From the NCBI RefSeq assembly GCF_013694365.1, contig NZ_CP059275.1, positions 1,922,001 to 1,986,000 on the forward strand: a DNA stretch of 64,000 nucleotides. Reading direction: 5' to 3'. This DNA is from Limosilactobacillus reuteri. Lineage in GTDB: Bacteria > Bacillota > Bacilli > Lactobacillales > Lactobacillaceae. The stretch's first letter is position 1. Each line of letters starts with the position of its first letter. Position numbers and translations under genes: made by a program. Of this stretch, positions 46,277 through 56,684 are shown in pieces. The notes below the pieces were generated by a model. The model saw only the letters and a list, made by a program, of their open reading frames with translations. It did not search any database and was not told where the DNA came from.

Positions 46277-48772
46277 ATGATGAAGCGACCTGAATTTTTA
46301 GAAACTAAGCGGACACCGCGTTATAGTTTACGTAAGCTTAACGTTGGTGTGGCTTCGGTATTATTAGGAGTAACCATTTTTGGAATTAACTTTACAGATC
46401 ATTCTGTAAAGGCAGCAACTACAGAAAGCGTTGCAACAGAAAAAGTTCAACAAACTACTACTCAGGAAGAAACTAGTGCAACAGGAGAAGTTCAACGAAG
46501 TAGTGGAAGTAACAATGCAACAGCTAATAATTCTACAAAAGCTGCGACAACCCCACAATCTTCACCAGAGACGCAAGGTAGTGCTGACACTGATATTAAA
46601 TCATTAGATATTAGATCATTAACAGCTATATCAGCAGCGAAATTAGCAACTATGAATTTAATGCAAACTACTGGTATTAATGGTACTGATACTGACGGAA
46701 ATGCAGCAGGTACACCTGATACTGACGGAAATGCAACAGGTACTTCTGGTACTAATACTGGTCGTGACAGAAGTGCAGCAGTTACAGTAAATCGAGATAA
46801 CATTAATACTCAGCCAGCTAAAGAAAATCAAAAATTGGCCAATGAGCATAATCTGTCTTCTTCAGATAACTACAGTTCTAATATCTATAAAGGTACAGAT
46901 GGAAAGTATTACAAGATTATAACTATTTATGGTAATGACTACGTTTACCGTGCTGCTGATATTCAAGCTAGTGGTGCTAATTTGCTGGGACGTCCTAAAC
47001 AAACAGCTAAAGATATTAAAAATAATATCAATATTTCTAAAGAAGATTTAGGAAATGGTAAGACCCGTTGGACTGTTGTTTTCTTCCCTAATAAGGGATT
47101 ACAAAATTATCACAGTACATTAAGTGGGTTAAGTAATGCAAAATTTGGTATTGCTCTCACTTCTGACTACCAAATCGTTGGTAATGTTGACATGGACGTA
47201 ATTAGTGATCCTAAACAATCATTTGTGTCTCATACATTTAAGGACAATAGTAATAGCGCTACTGACATTCCAGTACAAAATCCATCACCTGAAGTGAAGT
47301 TTTCATTTAATCCTAACACAGATGTTGATCCAAATACTGGTTTAATTAATAGTAAAACTATGCCAGCTTATAACAATAAATATTTGCAAGGCCCATACTA
47401 TTTCACTACTGCTACTAGTGCTGGTACTAATAACTTATGGCAGACTTACTTTAAAGATGCTGATGAACGTAAGAATGCATATGATGGTACGACCCCTTAT
47501 CTAGGTGGCAATCATGACTTTCATGTTAATACTTTTAAAATTGCAAATGAAACTGGAGTTGACGGTGCAAAATATGCAGATTCAATCATTTATGACAAAC
47601 GGGGTGGAGTTAACGGCGTATTTAGCAGTGATAACTTTAACCAAGCAATGGAATTTAAGTCACAAGGTTACACTGGTAATGGTCAATCACAATTTTCTTC
47701 TTATGTTATTTCCTTTACTACGCAACACACAGACTCTCATGAAGTAGAATTAACTACAGGTTCTACAGGTTCGAAAAATCAACAATTCTCAGGAATCTCA
47801 GCTAATATTTATTCTTTTCAGAATGGCTACTATAGCATGATGTCTAGCTTATATGGTGAGCAGAGAGCACTGGATCCAGCTGGTGCACTAGTAGAAGCTA
47901 AAAAAATTATTCCTCATTGGGGTGATGTCAAGCCTTATATGGATAAGATTAAGCAAGACTATTTAAATAATGCTCAAATTAATGTTTTGCGGAATAAAAT
48001 TCTAAATAACATTACAGACCCTGCTGCTTTAAATAACATTGTTAGTGAAGGAAATTCCTTAAACGGTGCTATGAAAAAGCTTGGTAATAGTATCGGACAG
48101 TATGATGATGGCAATTTTGCTGATCACAAGGAAGATACAACAAAGGCATCTGATCGCTATAAATACGCAAGTCCAGATAAACAGGAAGCTTATGACAATG
48201 CAACTGAAGTAACTAAAGCTTTGATTAACAAAGATACAGGTACCTATGCAGATCAAGCGACGGTAGAAAAGCTTACTGAAGCTGAAAATGATGCATGGTC
48301 TGCTCTTGATGGTAAGAAGCCAACCGACGCTGAGAAGATCACACCAAATGTTCCAGCAACCAAGGTACCAGTAGCAGATACCACCAACTTAACTGAAACT
48401 GAAAAAGATCAAGTTAAGAAGAATGTGGAAGACGCTAATAAGGGTAACTTCCCAGATGGCACTACAGTTACAGTAGGTAATGACGGAACAGCTACAGTAA
48501 CTTACCCAGATAAAGATAAGTCAAGTGATACAATCAACGGTAGCGATTTGGTACGTCCAGAAACCGACGCTGAGAAGATCACACCAAATGTTCCAGCAAC
48601 CAAGGTACCAGTAGCAGATACCACCAACTTAACTGAAACTGAAAAAGATCAAGTTAAGAAGAATGTGGAAGACGCTAATAAGGGTAACGCTGTTCCGTCA
48701 TTACCTACTGTAACTGTAGTGCCATCTGGGAAGTTACCCTTATTAGCGTCTTCCACATTCTTCTTAACTTGA
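46277..48772 (+). CDS. YSIRK-type Rib-repeat surface adhesin, 3' end missing
   Basis: ATG 46277 is chosen because the inverted copy of this start has a GGGAGG 8 bases upstream. The signal region contains YSLRK at 16-20, a hydrophobic stretch and a cleavage site near VKAA. A Thr/Ser/Gln-rich stalk follows, then a large domain (about 185-560), a helical region, and Rib-type repeats of 80 residues (PTDAEKITPNVPATKVPV). The second repeat breaks off after 127 bp at 48688. The last 28 codons read inverted sequence and are not real. No LPXTG is visible; the full protein is probably longer and sortase-anchored. Confidence 0.85.
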   Translation: MMKRPEFLETKRTPRYSLRKLNVGVASVLLGVTIFGINFTDHSVKAATTESVATEKVQQTTTQEETSATGEVQRSSGSNNATANNSTKAATTPQSSPETQGSADTDIKSLDIRSLTAISAAKLATMNLMQTTGINGTDTDGNAAGTPDTDGNATGTSGTNTGRDRSAAVTVNRDNINTQPAKENQKLANEHNLSSSDNYSSNIYKGTDGKYYKIITIYGNDYVYRAADIQASGANLLGRPKQTAKDIKNNINISKEDLGNGKTRWTVVFFPNKGLQNYHSTLSGLSNAKFGIALTSDYQIVGNVDMDVISDPKQSFVSHTFKDNSNSATDIPVQNPSPEVKFSFNPNTDVDPNTGLINSKTMPAYNNKYLQGPYYFTTATSAGTNNLWQTYFKDADERKNAYDGTTPYLGGNHDFHVNTFKIANETGVDGAKYADSIIYDKRGGVNGVFSSDNFNQAMEFKSQGYTGNGQSQFSSYVISFTTQHTDSHEVELTTGSTGSKNQQFSGISANIYSFQNGYYSMMSSLYGEQRALDPAGALVEAKKIIPHWGDVKPYMDKIKQDYLNNAQINVLRNKILNNITDPAALNNIVSEGNSLNGAMKKLGNSIGQYDDGNFADHKEDTTKASDRYKYASPDKQEAYDNATEVTKALINKDTGTYADQATVEKLTEAENDAWSALDGKKPTDAEKITPNVPATKVPVADTTNLTETEKDQVKKNVEDANKGNFPDGTTVTVGNDGTATVTYPDKDKSSDTINGSDLVRPETDAEKITPNVPATKVPVADTTNLTETEKDQVKKNVEDANKGNAVPSLPTVTVVPSGKLPLLASSTFFLT
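48322..48688 (+). repeat. Rib-type repeats, 240-bp period
   Basis: One full unit (48322-48561) and the first 127 bp of a second (48562-48688) are identical over the shared part. Each 80-residue unit has the Rib pattern TNLTETEKDQVKKNVEDANKG followed by VTVGNDGTATVTYPD. The array in the real genome is probably longer; near-identical units are what an assembler cannot resolve. Confidence 0.85.
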
Positions 48773-48829
48773 TCTTTTTCAGTTTCAGTTAAGTTGGTGG
48801 TATCTGCTACTGGTACCTTGGTTGCTGGA
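48689..48829 (-). repeat. Inverted copy of Rib repeat segment (141 bp)
   Basis: Exact reverse complement of 48352-48492. It joins the + strand repeat at 48688 with no transition. It is followed by an inverted copy of the gene's 5' end. On the minus strand the gene start therefore runs straight into the repeat, out of frame. Confidence 0.85.
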
Positions 48830-48986
48830 CAACGCTTTCTGTAGTTGCTGCCTTTACAGAATGATCTGTAAAGTTAATTCCAAAAATGGTTACTCCTAAT
48901 AATACCGAAGCCACACCAACGTTAAGCTTACGTAAACTATAACGCGGTGTCCGCTTAGTTTCTAAAAATTCAGGTCGCTTCATCAT
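48830..48986 (-). pseudogene. Inverted copy of the adhesin gene's first 157 bp
   Basis: Exact reverse complement of 46277-46433, covering the start codon, the YSLRK region and the signal peptide. On the minus strand it is fused to the Rib segment out of frame, so it cannot encode a short adhesin. It carries the native leader of the gene on its other side. Confidence 0.85.
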
Positions 48987-49080
48987 TATTTTTACCTCCC
49001 AAATTTAATAACTAGTGGTGTATTGCAGTACACCAGAACAATAGCTCTACCGTTAAGCTATCAGCCTAATTGTTGAGTAT
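48987..49080 (-). promoter_or_regulatory. Native 5' leader of the YSIRK adhesin gene
   Basis: On the minus strand GGGAGG (49000-48995) lies 8 bases before the ATG at 48986, a strong ribosome binding site. Upstream is a perfect 7-bp hairpin, TGGTGTA with TACACCA (49016-49035), and a tRNA D-arm-like sequence GCTTAACGGTAGAGC (49058-49044). A weak -10-like TATTAT lies farther up. This leader shows what has been removed from the other genes in the window. Confidence 0.6.
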
Positions 49081-49213
49081 AATATTTCTTTTGGGTGACT
49101 ACAGTTACGCTAGTAATAGATTAGGAAATTCGTTGGCAGTCTACATGCGCTATTATGTGAAACCATTTAACCGTGGATATGGTGAATTAATGGATCAGTA
49201 CCTTAATATATAG
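49070..49213 (+). CDS. Short ORF (47 aa), fragment of unknown gene
   Basis: Open from a TTG at 49070 to TAG. The peptide end (LAVYMRYYVKPFNRGYGEL) is Tyr-rich and does not resemble the adhesin. It overlaps the leader described on the other strand, so only its distal part (from about 49094) is likely to be real, and as the end of a longer gene. No family recognised. Confidence 0.25.
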   Translation: MLSIIFLLGDYSYASNRLGNSLAVYMRYYVKPFNRGYGELMDQYLNI

Positions 49214-49357
49214 ATGGGGGGCGTTAATCGCCACTCACCTATTTTTCGTGATTTTAAATGGCCATTAAACTCATTTTTCTTTTCAGGAAACGAGTCACTT
49301 ATTTTAAGAACCCAGTATCCTTCTGACTTAGTTATATTTGAATACCTTAGGGTCTGA
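49214..49357 (+). CDS. Short ORF (47 aa), hypothetical
   Basis: Starts with ATG directly after the preceding TAG and ends with TGA one base before an IS30 element. The peptide (MGGVNRHSPIFRDFKWPLNS) has no recognisable domain. The flush placement suggests it was annotated in the source. It may be a gene fragment cut by IS30. Confidence 0.3.
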   Translation: MGGVNRHSPIFRDFKWPLNSFFFSGNESLILRTQYPSDLVIFEYLRV

Positions 49358-50431
49358 ACGCCGTTTGTAAAATTAAGTTAGAAAAATAGAAAAGCCATTT
49401 GTGGTAGACTTTTGAATACCCCTAAACAAAAGAAAGGAAACCACAAATGACTTACACCCATCTTACCACAAACGAGCTGACAATCATCGCCCATTCTTTC
49501 GTGCAAAAGCTTAAAGCGTACCGAGTGGCCCCAATGATCAACCGTTGTGCCGAAACCGTTTATCGCGTTTATCGTTACCTGGAAACCGGTACCTCAATTG
49601 CTGATTATCAAGATCACTATATGCGCAATAAGCAACGTTGTGGCCGAAAACGTACTCAGTTGTCACTGGCTGAACTCACTTATATCAACGACAAAATTGC
49701 CCAGGGGTGGACACCTGATACCATTATTGGGCGCGCTGAGCGCCCAATTAGTTGTAACCGGCGAACTCTTTACCGGATGTTTGAACGTGGCCAGTTCGGC
49801 TTCGATGTCCGTTCCTTGCCGATGCGAGGTAAGCTGCACCCGAATGGCTATGTCGAGCGCAGCGGGAAGGCTGGTCAATTGGGGCAAAGTATTCACGAGC
49901 GTGCCAAGGACTTTCCGCACTATGCCACTGAATTTGGGCACCTTGAAGCTGATACCGTCCAAGGCAAAAAGCACCAAGGGACGGTAATGACCCTGACCGA
50001 ACGCCAATCGAAGGTCGAAATTGTACTCAATGTGCACGAAAAGACGGCTGATGCGATTAACCAACACTTAAGTCAGTGGCTTCGGAAATTCCCGCGGCAC
50101 TTCTCCAAATCGATTACCTTTGACAACGGAAAAGAATTCGCCGGCTGGCGCGAGATTGCCAATCAATTTGACCTTCACACTTACTTTGCCGAGGTTGGTG
50201 CTCCCAATCAATGAGGGCTGAACGAAAACAACAACGGTCTTTTAGGCCGGGATGGCTTAACGAAACAGCTAGATTTCCGCAATCTTCCTGATGAATTGGT
50301 AACCCAACTGATGAGTAAGCGAAATAACCTGCCCCGTAAATCACTAGGCTATCGAACTCCATGTGAAGTATTTATGTCTTACGTCACTAATGAGCAACTA
50401 TTTTCTTTCTAACTTAAATTGACATTTCGGG
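49358..50431 (+). mobile_element. IS30-family insertion sequence, 1074 bp
   Basis: A full-length element. The left end starts AACGCCGTTTG and the right end finishes with the reverse complement of CCCGAAATGTCAATTTAAG. The two ends share TTAAGTTAGAAA as imperfect inverted repeats. It contains one transposase gene with a ribosome binding site (AGAAAGGAAACC before the ATG at 49447). The related copy on the minus strand (59421-60496) defines the same boundaries. Confidence 0.85.
49447..50412 (+). pseudogene. IS30 transposase with an in-frame TGA
   Basis: 322 codons overall. The N-terminal helix-turn-helix (LTTNELTIIAHSFVQK) is followed by the DDE domain: LEADTVQGKKHQG with the first Asp, TFDNGKEFAGW with the second, and ENNNGLLGRDG with the Glu. 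A TGA at 50212-50214 replaces the CGA (Arg) seen at 60907, cutting the protein right before the Glu motif. The 255-codon product would lack the third catalytic residue, so this copy is inactive unless the stop is read through. Confidence 0.88.
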
Positions 50432-50432
50432 T

Positions 50433-51200
50433 ATGACTTACACCCATCTTACCACAAACGAGCTGACAATCATCGCCCATTCTTTCGTGCAAAAGCTTAA
50501 AGCGTACCGAGTGGCCCCAATGATCAACCGTTGTGCCGAAACCGTTTATCGCGTTTATCGTTACCTGGAAACCGGTACCTCAATTGCTGATTATCAAGAT
50601 CACTATATGCGCAATAAGCAACGTTGTGGCCGAAAACGTACTCAGTTGTCACTGGCTGAACTCACTTATATCAACGACAAAATTGCCCAGGGGTGGACAC
50701 CTGATACCATTATTGGGCGCGCTGAGCGCCCAATTAGTTGTAACCGGCGAACTCTTTACCGGATGTTTGAACGTGGCCAGTTCGGCTTCGATGTCCGTTC
50801 CTTGCCGATGCGAGGTAAGCTGCACCCGAATGGCTATGTCGAGCGCAGCGGGAAGGCTGGTCAATTGGGGCAAAGTATTCACGAGCGTGCCAAGGACTTT
50901 CCGCACTATGCCACTGAATTTGGGCACCTTGAAGCTGATACCGTCCAAGGCAAAAAGCACCAAGGGACGGTAATGACCCTGACCGAACGCCAATCGAAGG
51001 TCGAAATTGTACTCAATGTGCACGAAAAGACGGCTGATGCGATTAACCAACACTTAAGTCAGTGGCTTCGGAAATTCCCGCGGCACTTCTCCAAATCGAT
51101 TACCTTTGACAACGGAAAAGAATTCGCCGGCTGGCGCGAGATTGCCAATCAATTTGACCTTCACACTTACTTTGCCGAGGTTGGTGCTCCCAATCAATGA
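50433..51200 (+). pseudogene. Duplicate of truncated IS30 transposase ORF (768-bp direct repeat)
   Basis: Identical to 49447-50214, including the terminal TGA, and starts 2 bases after the right end of the element. It has no IS ends of its own. The copy stops exactly at the premature stop, which is only meaningful as an annotated CDS boundary. This is a clear sign of an added CDS record. Confidence 0.88.
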
Positions 51201-51425
51201 TTGAAGATTTACGCTGGCATCAGTGGTTGGGGAGTGCTTGTCTTCTGGCTAATTGCCGTTATTTTAACTAGTGGTGATAGTAATGTCTTACAAGCAATTT
51301 CCTTTGTAGTTGATGTTATTGAATTTGTAATCTGGTGCTTACCATCCGGATACATTAATAAGCAAGGTTGGTGGAGTCCAAACTACGATAATGATGTTGA
51401 AGTACCTTCACTAAGAAACGAATAA
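51201..51425 (+). CDS. Membrane protein fragment (74 aa)
   Basis: 74 codons from a TTG with two hydrophobic stretches (about 8-24 and 31-48) and an acidic polar tail. No family recognised. The unusual start and small size suggest the C-terminal end of a larger membrane protein. Confidence 0.4.
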   Translation: MKIYAGISGWGVLVFWLIAVILTSGDSNVLQAISFVVDVIEFVIWCLPSGYINKQGWWSPNYDNDVEVPSLRNE

Positions 51426-51914
51426 ATGACAGACAAACTAACACATTTCAATGACCAGGACCGAGCCCGCATGGTCGATGTTACCGCTAAAAAGGTTACC
51501 TTCCGTACCTCTACAGCTCAAGGACAAATCCATATGCAAGCAACCACCCTGCAACGAATTGAAGATGGCCAAATAAAAAAGGGCGATGTCCTCGCTGTCG
51601 CCCAGGTGGCAGGAATCATGGCCGCTAAACGGACTTCTGAAATGATCCCCATGTGCCACCTCATCCCCCTCACCGGTGTCGATATCCACTTCCACAATAA
51701 CGGTCAGGATACTATTACTGCAGAGGCAACCGTTAAGACCAAGCACGTCACCGGCGTTGAGATTGAAGCCCTCCTTGTCGTGCAAATCGCCCTCCTCACC
51801 ATCTATGATATGTGTAAAGCAATGGACCGGGGAATGGTCATTAGTGATGTTCATCTCGTTGAAAAAGACGGTGGTAAAAGCGGCCACTTCATCTTTGACC
51901 AACAATCTAAATAA
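51426..51914 (+). CDS. moaC: Cyclic pyranopterin monophosphate synthase MoaC
   Basis: 162 residues, the MoaC length. PMCHLIPL (75-82) and [14 protein letters not shown] near 124-137 are family signatures. D128 and K131, in the position of the catalytic residues of E. coli MoaC, are present, as is the terminal GGKSG motif with K151. One conserved stretch is altered: EALTAASVA in E. coli reads EALLVVQIA here. With MoaA it makes cyclic pyranopterin monophosphate for molybdenum cofactor. No other moa gene is in the window. Confidence 0.9.
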   Translation: MTDKLTHFNDQDRARMVDVTAKKVTFRTSTAQGQIHMQATTLQRIEDGQIKKGDVLAVAQVAGIMAAKRTSEMIPMCHLIPLTGVDIHFHNNGQDTITAEATVKTKHVTGVEIEALLVVQIALLTIYDMCKAMDRGMVISDVHLVEKDGGKSGHFIFDQQSK

Positions 51915-51916
51915 AT

Positions 51917-52043
51917 AATCGAGTAGGAGATAATTGATTAGTTCAATTATCGACCTCTCACACCACCGTACGTACGGTTCCGTATACGGCGGTTCGACAA
52001 CTTAATCACATTGAATTGACTGGAGCGTCTTGGACATATTCAT
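51917..52043 (-). mobile_element. Group II intron 3' end (127 bp, minus strand)
   Basis: The fifth copy of the 127-bp unit. Its 3' exon side faces moaC, ending 3 bases after the moaC stop. It is followed by unrelated sequence that leads to guaC, so a contig boundary probably lies at about 52043. Confidence 0.85.
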
Positions 52044-52076
52044 CAACCAATTAAGACCCTTTTTAGTAAATAACCA

Positions 52077-52127
52077 AAAATGCGAACTACAATTTTTGAT
52101 TAAATCAAAAATCATAGTTCGCATTTT
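52077..52127. terminator. Strong bidirectional terminator
   Basis: A 13-bp perfect stem AAAATGCGAACTA with TAGTTCGCATTTT encloses a further palindrome (TTTTTGATTAAATCAAAAA). A and T runs flank it, so it would work on both strands. It lies 44 bases before the guaC start codon, an unlikely place for a gene reading +. The surrounding 52044-52170 shows no promoter or ribosome binding site. It fits the 3' side of a minus-strand guaC. Confidence 0.85.
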
Positions 52128-52170
52128 CTTAGTTAGAAGCTAGAAAATAATAGTTAATTCCCAGCCTCTT

Positions 52171-53145
52171 ATGAAAACATTCGATTATGATGATATTCAG
52201 TTGGTCCCAAATAAATGTGTGATCAAAAGCCGTAAGGATGCAGATACAAGCGTCAAGTTTGGCCCTCACACATTCAAGATCCCTGTTGTACCTGCAAATA
52301 TGGAGAGCGTCATCGATGAAGATTTAGCAATTTGGCTTGCCCAAAATGACTATTATTACGTGATGCACCGCTTTAATCCAGAGACACGAGCAGCTTTCGT
52401 TAAAATGATGCACGAAAAAGGATTATTTGCTTCGATTTCGGTCGGGATTAAGGATGATGAGTATAATTTTATTGATCAACTAAAATCCGAACAATTAAAT
52501 CCAGAGTATATTACAATTGATGTTGCCCATGGTCATTCTGATTTTGTGATCAAAATGATCCAATACATCAAAGAAAAACTTCCCGACACTTTTGTAACCG
52601 CGGGGAACGTTGCAACTCCCGAAGCTGTTCGCGACCTTGAAAATGCTGGGGCGGATGCTACTAAGGTTGGGGTTGGTCCCGGTAAAGCCTGCATCACTAA
52701 GCTAAAGACTGGTTTCGGTACTGGCGGTTGGCAATTATCCGCTATTCGTTGGTGTGCTAAAGCCGCGCGGAAACCAATCATCGCTGACGGCGGTATTAGA
52801 CATAATGGGGACATTGCTAAGTCTGTCCGTTTTGGCGCTTCAATGGTGATGATTGGCTCAATGCTTGCCGGTCACCTCGAATCACCAGGACATGTCATCA
52901 ACATTGATGGAAAACAATACAAACAATATTGGGGTTCTGCATCTGAGGTTCAAAAAGGTGCTTATCGAAATGTTGAAGGAAAGCAGATGCTCGTTCCTTA
53001 CCGTGGCTCCATCAAAGACACTTTAACCGAAATGCAGGAAGACTTACAATCATCCATCTCTTACTCGGGTGGTCGTGACCTTGAAGCTATTCGGAAGGTC
53101 GATTATATGATTGTAAAAGATTCAATCATGAACGGCGATTTTTAA
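52171..53145 (+). CDS. guaC: GMP reductase
   Basis: 324 residues, the length of the Gram-positive GuaC. The catalytic Cys is C174 in GPGKACITK, followed by [23 protein letters not shown] and [14 protein letters not shown] form the phosphate-binding region. It converts GMP to IMP with NADPH, balancing purine nucleotides. Bases before the start (CCCAGCCTCTT) have no Shine-Dalgarno sequence, and a terminator lies just upstream. purA follows, a natural partner. Confidence 0.95.
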   Translation: MKTFDYDDIQLVPNKCVIKSRKDADTSVKFGPHTFKIPVVPANMESVIDEDLAIWLAQNDYYYVMHRFNPETRAAFVKMMHEKGLFASISVGIKDDEYNFIDQLKSEQLNPEYITIDVAHGHSDFVIKMIQYIKEKLPDTFVTAGNVATPEAVRDLENAGADATKVGVGPGKACITKLKTGFGTGGWQLSAIRWCAKAARKPIIADGGIRHNGDIAKSVRFGASMVMIGSMLAGHLESPGHVINIDGKQYKQYWGSASEVQKGAYRNVEGKQMLVPYRGSIKDTLTEMQEDLQSSISYSGGRDLEAIRKVDYMIVKDSIMNGDF

Positions 53146-54444
<1,299 letters not shown>

Positions 54445-55227
54445 ATGACACAGCCAACACTAACAGTAGAAAAACATTATTTAAATTGGCCACTTAACCG
54501 TCCTTTAAATCAAGCTGACATAATGCATGAGTTGGGTGTGCATGCATCCGATGAAAATGGCCAAGATTTAACGAGTAAGGTGATGATGAACCTAACTCAA
54601 GTGGATGTTAACAAAGTAGGAGAATACCCTGTGATGTTAAATGTAATGGATAATAACGGACAAAGTGCCCAGGCAAGCATTACCCTAAATATTCAACCGA
54701 TGCGGACACAGAATGCACCTAAGGAAACTGCAACGTCCCCAAAGTCAAGACGGGGATGGTTATGGGTTATTATCGTAATCGTGGTTATCTTATGTGCATG
54801 GTGGGCGATCAGCTCTCATAACCGACAAGCGGCTAATCAAGCGGCAACTGATAGTCAGCAGAGCAGTCAAATAAGCAACAATTCAAGCAGTATCAGCGAT
54901 TTAACAAAAGATAATCAACGTCTTGCTAGCCAAGTTGCAGAACTTAAAGGGGCAACCCAACAATATCAGAAAGACCATGATCAACAAGCGTTAGAAAGCC
55001 GACTTGATAAGATCCAAAGTCAAATCCAAGACTTGCAAAATCAAGTTCAAAGTAACAGCGTGAAGCAAGATTTAAACCAAGTTAATGAAACAGTTAATGA
55101 AGTACGGGAAAACCCAGATAATGGGACGAAAATTGTCAACAATCTAAAGAATAAAGGCGACTTTCAAGAAATTTGGGGAAATATTAGCCAAGAAGTCCAG
55201 AAGTGGTTAGACGAGTTTGCTAATTAG
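54445..55227 (+). CDS. Single-pass membrane protein with Ig-like and coiled-coil parts
   Basis: 260 residues. The N-terminal 90 residues resemble a bacterial Ig-like domain (Big_3/DUF5011 style: VDVNKVGEYPVMLNVMDNNG). A membrane helix lies at about 109-128. The C-terminal half is a Gln/Ser/Asn-rich coiled coil (RLDKIQSQIQDLQNQVQSN). The N-terminus lacks a signal peptide, so topology is unclear; Ig-like domains are usually outside. Unknown function, possibly cell-envelope related. Confidence 0.6.
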   Translation: MTQPTLTVEKHYLNWPLNRPLNQADIMHELGVHASDENGQDLTSKVMMNLTQVDVNKVGEYPVMLNVMDNNGQSAQASITLNIQPMRTQNAPKETATSPKSRRGWLWVIIVIVVILCAWWAISSHNRQAANQAATDSQQSSQISNNSSSISDLTKDNQRLASQVAELKGATQQYQKDHDQQALESRLDKIQSQIQDLQNQVQSNSVKQDLNQVNETVNEVRENPDNGTKIVNNLKNKGDFQEIWGNISQEVQKWLDEFAN

Positions 55228-55767
<540 letters not shown>

Positions 55768-56154
55768 ATGCGTAATATAATTCTCAATCCAACTAAACGC
55801 CAAGTTCACAAGATTAATAAGCGAATTGAAGAAGTTTATCGTCCGCGACAAAAACAAGCATTAATAGTATTTACCACCAACATCAGTAATAATCCCATCT
55901 ACAAAATTAGTCTCGATACATTCCCTGCTCTGGGAACAGGTATTTCGATGACCATGGTTAGTGAGATTCCAGTAGATGATATTAGTAAAGAACAATACAT
56001 CCTTCTTCTCTATGCTCTTTATTCTCACTGGAAAAAATTACCATTAGTATTTCGGGGATTTACGCCCAAACAAGTCCGATGGTTTCAGAAAAAATTTGGT
56101 ACCCGGGTATTTAATGAGCATTCAACGGTGGATTGGTGGCGAAAGCTAAGATAA
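55768..56154 (+). CDS. Hypothetical protein (128 aa)
   Basis: 128 residues, basic, soluble, no signal. It begins MRNIILNPTKRQVHKINKRI and has the C-terminal pattern FTPKQVRWFQKKFGTRVFN. I do not recognise a family. The length and lack of breaks suggest a real gene. Confidence 0.55.
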   Translation: MRNIILNPTKRQVHKINKRIEEVYRPRQKQALIVFTTNISNNPIYKISLDTFPALGTGISMTMVSEIPVDDISKEQYILLLYALYSHWKKLPLVFRGFTPKQVRWFQKKFGTRVFNEHSTVDWWRKLR

Positions 56155-56268
56155 ATGCCAAACTGGTTTGCAATTTTTGGAATGGTCTTTGGTTTCGTGA
56201 TTTTACCGTTAATTTTATTCTGGTTAACGCGTCGTGAGCGAGCTGAAAATGACGAACGAGTAAAATAG
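56155..56268 (+). CDS. Small single-span membrane protein (37 aa)
   Basis: 37 codons, ATG to TAG. A hydrophobic helix (FAIFGMVFGFVILPLILFWL) is followed by a charged tail (TRRERAENDERVK). This layout is common for real small membrane proteins. It ends exactly where an IS30 end begins. Confidence 0.5.
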   Translation: MPNWFAIFGMVFGFVILPLILFWLTRRERAENDERVK

Positions 56269-56395
56269 CCCGAAATGTCAATTTAAGTTAGAAAAAAAGT
56301 AGTTGCTCATCAGTGACATACTTCATGAATACCTCGTAAGGTGTTTGATAGCCCAATGACTTGCGAGGAATGTTGTTCCGGTAACTCATTATTTG
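56269..56395 (-). mobile_element. IS30-family right end (127 bp, minus strand)
   Basis: It begins CCCGAAATGTCAATTTAAGTTAG, like the IS30 at 59421, and encodes on the minus strand the last codons of a related transposase. The body has many differences from the other copies, so it is a distinct IS30 variant. The fragment length is again about 127 bp. Confidence 0.75.
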
Positions 56396-56684
56396 ATTGG
56401 AGCAGTACAAGGAATAATTCCGATTAACACGGCCACAAGTAGACCAATGGGACAACTTTTTAAGGCACTAACCCACTAAAACTGTATATTTAAAGGCTAC
56501 CTATGAAAACTTGACAGATACGTTGACACTTTCAAAACTGCAAGATGGGAAAGTCTCAATGTGGCAATATAATCATATGCTAGCATTAGGCAAAAAGATG
56601 CGGTCTGGTAACTTTACTTATCAGATTGCCAATGCCGGTCAAGGAATTGATCATAAAGCGACTAAGTTTGAACAAATTCGATGA
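56396..56684 (+). pseudogene. Fragments of an unrecognised gene
   Basis: Two short open pieces. The first ends in SRPMGQLFKALTH and TAA (near 56473). The second runs from about 56472 to the TGA at 56684 in another frame (YENLTDTLTLSKLQDGKVSM, then GIDHKATKFEQIR), with TTG 56511 as a possible start. The second looks like a C-terminal piece of an enzyme, but I cannot name the family. Nothing else is seen in this stretch. Confidence 0.3.

Noticed and set aside
46680..46760. Short direct repeats (GNAxGTxDTD) as a CRISPR-like array
   Set aside because: They are in-frame codon repeats of the adhesin stalk; no palindromic repeat or spacer pattern exists in the window.
49016..49060. A tRNA gene in the adhesin leader
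   Set aside because: Only a D-arm-like piece is present; no T arm, acceptor stem or normal anticodon arm follows.
4730..52043. The five 127-bp group II tails as a new mini mobile element (MITE-like, trans-mobilised)
   Set aside because: Identical truncation at about 127 bp is shared by unrelated elements (IS30, IS605, Rib repeat, intron 5' end), so assembly k-mer length explains it better.
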